Assembly (NCBI GenBank): GCA_934047225.1
Contig: CAKOHE010000074.1
Location: forward strand, 186,001 to 250,000
Source of the DNA: Ypsolopha sequella
Taxonomy: Eukaryota; Arthropoda; Insecta; Lepidoptera; Ypsolophidae
DNA length: 64,000 bases
Direction: 5' to 3'
The notes under the pieces were generated by a model that was not told the DNA's origin, did no database searches, and worked only from the letters and a program-made list of their open reading frames with translations. Positions within the stretch are counted from its first letter, which is position 1. Every line of letters starts with the position of its first letter. The position numbers and the translations under genes were made by a program. Of the stretch, positions 54,173 through 64,000 are shown piece by piece.

Positions 54173-56441
54173 TTATGAATATTAAATATTATACTACTAC
54201 ACGATACATATTTTATTTTTAAAATAAGTTGTCACTACAATTATACAAAATTTTAGTTAATATGGATATGAAAATTTTACAATTATGAAATTACAAATAC
54301 TACAAACAAACACCTTTATTGTGAGGAGGTGGGACGCACAACTTTACCCGGCTCAGACGACTTGGGTGCCGCCCGTGCCGCCACTCAGCATGGCGTCAGC
54401 CACTGACGTGTCTCGGTTCCTCCAAGCCATTTTTAAATTATACTCTTTGATCGTGCCGGTCTCAGCTGCCAGGGCGTTCATTATTAGCCGAACTATGGCA
54501 TCGTTCTTTCGGCGAGCCGTGTAATACACACAGCTGCCGGTATGCCTTGACACCGCCACGACCGCGTGATGGATGCTGCTGTGCAACTGCTGGGTGACTT
54601 TCGCAGTTCTTATGATCACCACTCTCTCCCACGTAAGTCCTTGAGCCTCGTGGATTGTGTGGATACGCGACCCTTGTTGCTTACCATAACCCAGACCTTC
54701 TAGGAAGGCTTTTTCGGCCTGGGTGTGTACAAGGTAGAGCGTGTTGTGCTCGTTTCTTGGAGGTCGCGTCTCTTCGTAGGATTCCAAAGTCAAGGACCGT
54801 GTTTGAGCCTTGGACGAGTATATGCCACTGTAGATCTCCCTTAGGGCATATGCTACGTCCATGGGGTTTCGGTGTGTGCACAGCAGTTGTTTTGTTATGC
54901 TACCGAAAATACTGGGACTAAGGTACCTCATCGGGAAGAGGTTTTCTCTGTCAATGAAAGGGACCTGGTTTTGGTCACCCAGGAGCAAGATTTTGCTGGC
55001 GCCGACTATCCTGGTTGCTAACACGATGGCTCCAAAGTGGTTAGGTCAGGTTAGATTAGGTTAGGTTTTTTTTTTTTTTTGTAGGATCTGTTTTATTCAG
55101 CTGCTTTTAATTTGGCAGTCATCATTTGTATCTGACATTTAGGTTAGGTTAGGTTAGGTTAGGTTTTTTTTTTTTTTTTTTTTTCTTTTATTAATAAAAC
55201 GCAAGTGCTATGGACATATCTTTTTTTGTCATGTTTAATTTGTTAATTTGTTCGTTACTTCTCCTTTTCGCTCCTTACATAAAATATATAAGTTTTAGGT
55301 GATATAAATTTTTTTTGTGAATTAAGTTGTAACAATTGAGATTAAATTGACCCTTACTTATAACTTGTTACAAATATAAATAAATCTATGATATTTTTTT
55401 TTAATATATATATATATTTGTTTATTATTTGGTTAGGTTAGGTAAGGTTAGGTTAGGTTATCCCCTGCCTGTCGTAAAAGGCGACTAAAAGGGGCTCCTG
55501 AGCTGCGGATACGTGGGGTGGGGGCCCTTCGTATCTACTAAACAGCTCCGGGAGGATGGCAGCACGATGTGGTCTCGTGCTGCCTTGGCACCGAGAGGGT
55601 GCAAGGGGAAGCAATACTCAGCTTCCCCAGGGAGGGCCGCAGACGCGGCGTTGCGCCAGAGGGGCACCGGTGCGTTCCATAGGAGATCCCGGAGCCCCTT
55701 GATTGGCGTGGAGGAAGGCCACCATGGGGTTTTAGCCAGTAAGAGTCCGGCATAACCTCTCCCGCTCTCCCAAGCCGGAAGGTATCCCTGAAGGATTTCC
55801 CCATGTAAAAAAAAAATAAAAAAATGTTAGGTTAGGTCAGGTTAGGTTAGGTTAGGTTAGGTTGTTAGGCTGGGTTAGATTTTTTTTTTTTTTTTTTTTA
55901 GAATCTGTAGAATTCAGCTGCTTTTAATTTTGCAGTCATCATTTGTATCTGACATTTAGGTTAGGTTAGGTTAGGTTAGGTTGCGGTGCGTTCCACAGGA
56001 GATCCCGGAGCCCCTTGATTGGCGTGGAGGAAGGCCACCATGGGGTTTTAGCCGGTAAGAGTCCGGCATAACCTCTCCCGCTCTCCCAAGCCGGAAGGTA
56101 TCCCTGAAGGATTTCCCCATGTAAAAAAAAAATAAAAAAATGTTAGGTTAGGTCAGGTTAGGTTTTTTTTTTTTTTTTTTTTTTTAATAAAACGCAAGTG
56201 CTGTGGACATTGATCGCCATACCTTTTTTAGTTATGTTTAATTTGTTTAATTTGTTCTTTACTTCTCCTTTTCGCTCCTTACATAAAATATATTACTTTT
56301 TAGGTGATATAAAAATTTTTTTGTCAATTAAGTTAATACAATTGAGATTAAATTGACCCTTACTTATAACTTGTTACAAATATAAATAAATGTATGATAT
56401 ATATATATATATTTTTTTTATATATATAATTTTTTTTTTTT

Positions 56442-56472
<31 letters not shown>

Positions 56473-57374
56473 TTTTTTTTTTAGTTGTTAATGTCATTAT
56501 TATTATTATGATGATTATTTTTTTTTTATGTATATATATGTATATATATATTTTTTTTTTATGAATATTAAATATTATACTACTACACGATACATATTTT
56601 ATTTTTAAAATAAGTTGTCACTACAATTATACTAAATTTTAATTAATATGGATATAAAAAATTTACAATTATGAAATTACAAATGCTACAAACAGGTTAG
56701 GTTAGGTTGTTAGGCTAGGTTAGGTTTTTTTTTTTTTTTTTTAGGATCTGTAGAATTCAGCTGCTTTTAATTTTGCAGTCATCATTTGTATCTGACATTA
56801 AGGTTAGGTTAGGTTAGGTTAGGTTAGGTTGCGGTGCGTTCCACAGGAGATCCCGGAGCCCCTTGATTGGCGTGGAGGAAGGCCACCATTGGGTTTTAGC
56901 CGGTAAGAGTCCGGCATAACCTCTCCTGCTGCCCCAAGCCGGAAGGTATCCATTAAGGATTTCCCCATGTAAAAAAAAAAAAAAAAAAGGTTAGGTTAGG
57001 TTAGGTTTTTTTTTTTTTTTTTGTATGATCTGTTTAATTCAGCTGCTTTTAATTTTGCAGTCATCATTTGTATCTGACATTTAGGTTAGGTTAGGTTAGG
57101 TTAGGGTTGGTTAGGTAAGGTTTGGTTAGGTTTTTTTTTTTTTTTTTTTTTTTATTAATAAAACGCAAGTGCTATGGACATTGATAGCCATACCTTTTTT
57201 TGTCATGTTTAATTTGTTTATTTGTTCGTTACTTCTTTTCGCTCCTTACATAAAATATATACATTTTTAGGTGATATAAAATTTTTTTGTGAATTTAGTT
57301 GTTACAATTGAGATTAAATTGACCCTTACTTATAACTTGTTACAAATATAAATAAATCTATGATTTTTTTTAAA

Positions 57375-57411
<37 letters not shown>

Positions 57412-59394
57412 ATTATTTGGTTAGGTTAGGTAAGGTTAGGTTAGGTAAGGTTAGGTTAGGTTATCCCCTGCCTGTCGTAAAAGGCGACTAAAAGGGGCTC
57501 CCGAGCTTCGGATACGTGCGGTGGGGGCCCTTCGTATCATCTTAACAGCTCCGGGAGGATGGCAGCACGATGTGGTCTCGTGCTGCCTTGGCACCGAGAG
57601 GGTGCAAGGGGAAGCAATACTCAGCTTCCCCAGAGAGGGCCGCAGACGCGGCATTGCGCCAGAGGGGCACCGGTGCGTTCCATAGGAGATCCCGGAGCCC
57701 CTTGATTGGCGTGGAGGAAGGCCACCATGGGGTTTTAGCCGGTAAGAGTCCGGCATAACCTCTCCCGCTCCCCTAAGCCGGAAGGTATCCCTGAAGGATT
57801 TCCCCATGTAAAAAAAAAAAAAAAATGTTAGGTCAGGTTAGGTTAGGTTAGGTTAGGTTGCGGTGCGTTCCACAGGAGATCCCGGAGCCCCTTGATTGGC
57901 GTGGAGGAAGGCCACCATGGGGTTTTAGCCGGTAAGAGTCCGGCATAACCTCTCCCGCTCCCCCAAGCCGGAAGGTATCCCTGAAGGATTTCCCCATGTA
58001 AAAAAAAAAAAAAAAATGTAAGGTTAGGTCAGGTTAGGTTAGGTTAGGTTAGGTTAGGTTGCGGTTCGTTCCACAGGAGATCCCGGAGCCCCTTGATTGG
58101 CGTGGAGGAAGGCCACCATGGGGTTTTAGCCGGTAAGAGTCCGGCATAACCTCTCCTGCTCCCCCAAGCCGGAAGGTATCCATGAAGGATTTCCCCATGT
58201 AAAAAACAAGGTTAGGTTAGGTTAGGTAAGGTTTTTTTTTTTTTTTGTAGGATCTGTTTTATTCAGCTGCTTTTAATTTGGCAGTCGTCATTTGTATCTG
58301 ACATTTAGGTTAGGTTAGGTTAGGTTAGGTTTTTTTTTTTTTTTTTTCTTTTATTAATAAAACGCAAGTGCTATGGACATTGATAGCCATATCTTTTTTT
58401 GTCATGTTTAATTTGTTAATTTGTTCGTTACTTCTCCTTTTCGCTCCTTACATAAAATATATAAGTTTTAGGTGATATAAATTTTTTTTGTGAATTAAGT
58501 TGTTACAATTGAGATTAAATTGACCCTTACTTATAACTTGTTACAAATATAAATAAATCTATGATATTTTTTTTAAATATATATATATATATTTTTATTA
58601 TTTGGTTAGGTTAGGTAAGGTTAGGTTAGGTTATCCCCTGCCTGTCGTAAAAGGCGACTAAAAGGGGCTCCTGTGCTGCGGATACGTGGGGTGGGGGCCC
58701 TTCGTATCTACTAAACAGCTCCGGGAGGATGGCAGCACGATGTGGTCTCGTGCTGCCTTGGCACCGAGAGGGTGCAAGGGGAAGCAATACTCAGCTTCCC
58801 CAGGGAGGGCCGCAGACGCGGCGTTGCACCAGAGGGGCAACGGTGCGTTCCATAGGAGATCCCGGAGCCCCTTGATTGGCGTGGAGGAAGGCCACCATGG
58901 GGTTTTAGCCGGTAAGAGTCCGGCATAACCTCTCCCGCTCCCCCAAGCCGGAAGGTATCCCTGAAGGATTTCCCCATGTAAAAAAAAAAAATGTTAGGTC
59001 AGGTTAGGTTAGGTTAGGTTAGGTTGCGGTGCGTTCCACAGGAGATCCCGGAGCCCCTTGATTGGCGTGGAGGAAGGCCACCATGGGGTTTTAGCCGGTA
59101 AGAGTCCGGCATAACCTCTCCCGCTCCCCCAAGCCGGAAGGTATCCCTGAAGGATTTCCCCATGTAAAAAAAAAAATAAAATGTTAGGTCAGGTTAGGTT
59201 AGGTTAGGTTAGGTTGCGGTGCGTTCCACAGGAGATCCCGGAGCCCCTTGATTGGCGTGGAGGAAGGCCACCATGGGGTTTTAGCCGGTAAGAGTCCGGC
59301 ACAACCTCTCCCGCTCCCCCAAGCCGGAAGGTATCCCTGAAGGATTTCCCCATGTAAAAAAAAAAAAAAATGTAAGGTTAGGTCAGGTTAGGTT
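53826..59394. repeat. Higher-order telomeric repeat, unit 2 (5,569 bp)
   Basis: Repeats unit 1 element by element at an offset of 5,569. For example, the frame at 48,716 recurs at 54,285 and the one at 53,089 at 58,658. I see only a handful of base changes, such as CCCCTAAGCC at about 57,772 against CCCCCAAGCC in unit 1, plus changes in homopolymer length. Confidence 0.9.
54308..55041 (-). pseudogene. Endogenous viral helicase fragment, copy 2
   Basis: Identical in translation to copy 1 over all 223 codons after the GTG, with the same junctions to family B on the left and TTAGG on the right. The stop is at 54,353. It was copied together with the whole unit rather than inserted anew. Confidence 0.85.
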
Positions 59395-59691
59395 AGGTTT
59401 TTTTTTTTTTTTTTTTTTTAATAAAACGCAAGTGCTATGGACATTGATCGCCATACCTTTTTTAGTCAAGTTTAATTTGTTCTTTACTTCTCCTTTTCGC
59501 TCCTTACATAAAATATATTAGTTTTTAGGTGATATACAATTTTTTTGTGAATTAAGTTGTTACAATTGAGATTAAATTGACCCTTACTTATAACTAGTTA
59601 CAAATATAAATAAATCTATGTTTTTTTTTTTCTTTTTTTTTTTTTTTTATTGTTTTTTTTTTTTTTTTTTTTTATTTTTTTTTTATGTATA

Positions 59692-59741
<50 letters not shown>

Positions 59742-62700
59742 TTATGAATATTAAATATTATACTACTACACGATACATATTTTATTTTTAAAATAAGTTG
59801 TCACTACAATTATACAAAATTTTAGTTAATATGGATATGAAAATTTTACAATTATGAAATTACAAATACTACAAACAAACACCTTTATTGTGAGGAGGTG
59901 GGACGCACAACTTTACCCGGCTCAGACGACTTGGGTGCCGCCCGTGCCGCCACTCAGCATGGCGTCAGCCACTGACGTGTCTCGGTTCCTCCAAGCCATT
60001 TTTAAATTATACTCTTTGATCGTGCCGGTCTCAGCTGCCAGGGCGTTCATTATTAGCCGAACTATGGCATCGTTCTTTCGGCGAGCCGTGTAATACACAC
60101 AGCTGCCGGTATGCCTTGACACCGCCACGACCGCGTGATGGATGCTGCTGTGCAACTGCTGGGTGACTTTCGCAGTTCTTATGATCACCACTCTCTCCCA
60201 CGTAAGTCCTTGAGCCTCGTGGATTGTGTGGATACGCGACCCTTGTTGCTTACCATAACCCAGACCTTCTAGGAAGGCTTTTTCGGCCTGGGTGTGTACA
60301 AGGTAGAGCGTGTTGTGCTCGTTTCTTGGAGGTCGCGTCTCTTCGTAGGATTCCAAAGTCAAGGACCGTGTTTGAGCCTTGGACGAGTATATGCCACTGT
60401 AGATCTCCCTTAGGGCATATGCTACGTCCATGGGGTTTCGGTGTGTGCACAGCAGTTGTTTTGTTATGCTACCGAAAATACTGGGACTAAGGTACCTCAT
60501 CGGGAAGAGGTTTTCTCTGTCAATGAAAGGGACCTGGTTTTGGTCACCCAGGAGCAAGATTTTGCTGGCGCCGACTATCCTGGTTGCTAACACGATGGCT
60601 CCAAAGTGGTTAGGTCAGGTTAGATTAGGTTAGGTTTTTTTTTTTTTTTGTAGGATCTGTTTTATTCAGCTGCTTTTAATTTGGCAGTCATCATTTGTAT
60701 CTGACATTTAGGTTAGGTTAGGTTAGGTTAGGTTTTTTTTTTTTTTTTTTTTTCTTTTATTAATAAAACGCAAGTGCTATGGACATATCTTTTTTTGTCA
60801 TGTTTAATTTGTTAATTTGTTCGTTACTTCTCCTTTTCGCTCCTTACATAAAATATATAAGTTTTAGGTGATATAAATTTTTTTTGTGAATTAAGTTGTA
60901 ACAATTGAGATTAAATTGACCCTTACTTATAACTTGTTACAAATATAAATAAATCTATGATATTTTTTTTAAATATATATATATATTTGTTTATTATTTG
61001 GTTAGGTTAGGTAAGGTTAGGTTAGGTTATCCCCTGCCTGTCGTAAAAGGCGACTAAAAGGGGCTCCTGAGCTGCGGATACGTGGGGTGGGGGCCCTTCG
61101 TATCTACTAAACAGCTCCGGGAGGATGGCAGCACGATGTGGTCTCGTGCTGCCTTGGCACCGAGAGGGTGCAAGGGGAAGCAATACTCAGCTTCCCCAGG
61201 GAGGGCCGCAGACGCGGCGTTGCGCCAGAGGGGCACCGGTGCGTTCCATAGGAGATCCCGGAGCCCCTTGATTGGCGTGGAGGAAGGCCACCATGGGGTT
61301 TTAGCCAGTAAGAGTCCGGCATAACCTCTCCCGCTCTCCCAAGCCGGAAGGTATCCCTGAAGGATTTCCCCATGTAAAAAAAAAATAAAAAAATGTTAGG
61401 TTAGGTCAGGTTAGGTTAGGTTAGGTTAGGTTGTTAGGCTGGGTTAGATTTTTTTTTTTTTTTTTTTTAGAATCTGTAGAATTCAGCTGCTTTTAATTTT
61501 GCAGTCATCATTTGTATCTGACATTTAGGTTAGGTTAGGTTAGGTTAGGTTGCGGTGCGTTCCACAGGAGATCCCGGAGCCCCTTGATTGGCGTGGAGGA
61601 AGGCCACCATGGGGTTTTAGCCGGTAAGAGTCCGGCATAACCTCTCCCGCTCTCCCAAGCCGGAAGGTATCCCTGAAGGATTTCCCCATGTAAAAAAAAA
61701 ATAAAAAAATGTTAGGTTAGGTCAGGTTAGGTTTTTTTTTTTTTTTTTTTTTTTAATAAAACGCAAGTGCTGTGGACATTGATCGCCATACCTTTTTTAG
61801 TTATGTTTAATTTGTTTAATTTGTTCTTTACTTCTCCTTTTCGCTCCTTACATAAAATATATTACTTTTTAGGTGATATAAAAATTTTTTTGTCAATTAA
61901 GTTAATACAATTGAGATTAAATTGACCCTTACTTATAACTTGTTACAAATATAAATAAATGTATGATATATATATATATATTTTTTTTATATATATAATT
62001 TTTTTTTTTTTTTATTTATTTATTTATTTATTTTTTTTTAATTTTTTTTTTAGTTGTTAATGTCATTATTATTATTATGATGATTATTTTTTTTTTATGT
62101 ATATATATGTATATATATATTTTTTTTTTATGAATATTAAATATTATACTACTACACGATACATATTTTATTTTTAAAATAAGTTGTCACTACAATTATA
62201 CTAAATTTTAATTAATATGGATATAAAAAATTTACAATTATGAAATTACAAATGCTACAAACAGGTTAGGTTAGGTTGTTAGGCTAGGTTAGGTTTTTTT
62301 TTTTTTTTTTTAGGATCTGTAGAATTCAGCTGCTTTTAATTTTGCAGTCATCATTTGTATCTGACATTAAGGTTAGGTTAGGTTAGGTTAGGTTAGGTTG
62401 CGGTGCGTTCCACAGGAGATCCCGGAGCCCCTTGATTGGCGTGGAGGAAGGCCACCATTGGGTTTTAGCCGGTAAGAGTCCGGCATAACCTCTCCTGCTG
62501 CCCCAAGCCGGAAGGTATCCATTAAGGATTTCCCCATGTAAAAAAAAAAAAAAAAAAGGTTAGGTTAGGTTAGGTTTTTTTTTTTTTTTTTGTATGATCT
62601 GTTTAATTCAGCTGCTTTTAATTTTGCAGTCATCATTTGTATCTGACATTTAGGTTAGGTTAGGTTAGGTTAGGGTTGGTTAGGTAAGGTTAGGTTAGGT

Positions 62701-62944
62701 TTTTTTTTTTTTTTTTTTTTTTTATTAATAAAACGCAAGTGCTATGGACATTGATAGCCATACCTTTTTTTGTCATGTTTAATTTGTTTATTTGTTCGTT
62801 ACTTCTTTTCGCTCCTTACATAAAATATATACATTTTTAGGTGATATAAAATTTTTTTGTGAATTTAGTTGTTACAATTGAGATTAAATTGACCCTTACT
62901 TATAACTTGTTACAAATATAAATAAATCTATGATTTTTTTTAAA

Positions 62945-62975
<31 letters not shown>

Positions 62976-64000
62976 TTTTATTATTTGGTTAGGTTAGGTA
63001 AGGTTAGGTTAGGTAAGGTTAGGTTAGGTTATCCCCTGCCTGTCGTAAAAGGCGACTAAAAGGGGCTCCCGAGCTTCGGATACGTGCGGTGGGGGCCCTT
63101 CGTATCATCTTAACAGCTCCGGGAGGATGGCAGCACGATGTGGTCTCGTGCTGCCTTGGCACCGAGAGGGTGCAAGGGGAAGCAATACTCAGCTTCCCCA
63201 GAGAGGGCCGCAGACGCGGCATTGCGCCAGAGGGGCACCGGTGCGTTCCATAGGAGATCCCGGAGCCCCTTGATTGGCGTGGAGGAAGGCCACCATGGGG
63301 TTTTAGCCGGTAAGAGTCCGGCATAACCTCTCCCGCTCCCCCAAGCCGGAAGGTATCCCTGAAGGATTTCCCCATGTAAAAAAAAAAAAAAAATGTTAGG
63401 TCAGGTTAGGTTAGGTTAGGTTAGGTTGCGGTGCGTTCCACAGGAGATCCCGGAGCCCCTTGATTGGCGTGGAGGAAGGCCACCATGGGGTTTTAGCCGG
63501 TAAGAGTCCGGCATAACCTCTCCCGCTCCCCCAAGCCGGAAGGTATCCCTGAAGGATTTCCCCATGTAAAAAAAAAAAAAAAAATGTAAGGTTAGGTCAG
63601 GTTAGGTTAGGTTAGGTTAGGTTAGGTTGCGGTTCGTTCCACAGGAGATCCCGGAGCCCCTTGATTGGCGTGGAGGAAGGCCACCATGGGGTTTTAGCCG
63701 GTAAGAGTCCGGCATAACCTCTCCTGCTCCCCCAAGCCGGAAGGTATCCATGAAGGATTTCCCCATGTAAAAAACAAGGTTAGGTTAGGTTAGGTAAGGT
63801 TTTTTTTTTTTTTTGTAGGATCTGTTTTATTCAGCTGCTTTTAATTTGGCAGTCGTCATTTGTATCTGACATTTAGGTTAGGTTAGGTTAGGTTAGGTTT
63901 TTTTTTTTTTTTTTTCTTTTATTAATAAAACGCAAGTGCTATGGACATTGATAGCCATATCTTTTTTTGTCATGTTGAATTTGTTAATTTGTTCGTTACT
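59395..64000. repeat. Higher-order telomeric repeat, unit 3 (partial, cut by window end)
   Basis: About 4.6 kb matching units 1 and 2, with a total shift of 11,137-11,138. Differences I saw: TTTATTTATTTATTTATT at about 62,015 where the others have a T run, GGTTAGGTTAGG at about 62,690 for GGTTTGGTTAGG, and CATGTTGAATTTG at 63,970-63,985 for CATGTTTAATTTG. It ends inside the B copy equivalent to 52,760. Confidence 0.9.
59877..60610 (-). pseudogene. Endogenous viral helicase fragment, copy 3
   Basis: Same frame, ends and motifs as copies 1 and 2 (stop at 59,922), with no amino-acid difference. Three identical open copies show that the tandem amplification is recent compared with the integration. 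Confidence 0.85.

Larger units (their letters stand above)
39436..64000 (+). repeat. (TTAGG)n telomeric tract packed with LINE copies
   Basis: The first TTAGG units (39,436-39,452) follow unique subtelomeric sequence. From here to the window end every element is separated by 2-8 TTAGG units, with variants such as TCAGG and TAAGG. The TTAGG strand reads left to right throughout, with no inversion. TTAGG is the ancestral insect telomere repeat, and the G-rich strand points to the chromosome end. The plus-strand elements end in poly(A). The minus-strand ones show poly(T) at their left edge. Confidence 0.9.

Noticed and set aside
43541..63375. Recurrent 60-118-codon frames on both strands in the family A 3' ends
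   Set aside because: They overlap each other on opposite strands in a 3' UTR, start at different codons and follow GC content. They repeat only because the UTR is repeated.
39436..64000. Interstitial telomere relic from chromosome fusion
   Set aside because: Repeat orientation is constant with no head-to-head junction, and amplification is recent. A true end is the better reading, though the window does not show the terminus.

Overview
The window looks like a chromosome end of a moth or butterfly (Lepidoptera). The right 24.5 kb is built on (TTAGG)n, the usual insect telomere repeat. It is interrupted by R1-clade telomeric LINEs of the TRAS/SART kind, which are best known from Lepidoptera. 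The left 39.4 kb is AT-rich and full of mariner, hAT, TTAA-type and foldback elements, 5'-truncated LINEs and homogenised minisatellites. I see no bacterial genes, rRNA or intact tRNA. The TTAGG strand runs 5' to 3' left to right, so I infer that the chromosome terminus lies to the right and that positions 1-39,435 are subtelomere.

Subtelomere (1-39,435). Main items: a hAT MITE with a perfect 8-bp duplication (156-417); a foldback family with four copies (1,122; 5,788; 37,449; 37,780); a 44-bp minisatellite, 23 units (3,711-4,724); a mariner transposon (6,764-8,560) cut in two by a TTAA-flanked element; a decayed repeat-associated gene (9,269-10,876); an internally deleted Tc1/IS630-type element (11,871-13,076) with its empty site visible nearby; an element with 350-bp inverted repeats (14,683-15,726); LINE fragments at 16.1, 21.1, 26.0-27.1 and 27.7-30.1 kb; a 58-bp minisatellite, 23 units (23,637-24,969); and two exon-like blocks at 25,047 and 30,184, the only candidates for host coding sequence. 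A gypsy-like LTR, another hAT MITE and a gag-like pseudogene with a 38-bp expansion lie at 32.3-35.3 kb.

Telomere (39,436-64,000). Two large copies of a LINE whose sense strand is the TTAGG strand (here family A, SART-like orientation) lie at 39,453-43,887 and 44,719-47,531. Both have lost the 3' part of ORF1 and the 5' part of the ORF2 endonuclease. The second ends abruptly inside the reverse transcriptase and continues as TTAGG. Around them are short copies of the family A 3' end and of two families in the opposite orientation (B and C, TRAS-like). From about 48,256 the whole patchwork is a tandem higher-order repeat of 5,569 bp: two full units and one partial, nearly identical.

The most unusual item is in each of these units: an open reading frame of about 228 codons on the minus strand for the C-terminal half of a superfamily 1 helicase of the alphavirus-like RNA virus supergroup. 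It is an endogenous viral element. It is fused in the same sense to the 3' untranslated region of a family B LINE, and the whole chimera is bounded by TTAGG. That arrangement is what a reverse transcriptase template switch from LINE RNA to viral RNA during insertion into the telomere would leave. The chimera was then amplified with the telomeric repeat unit.
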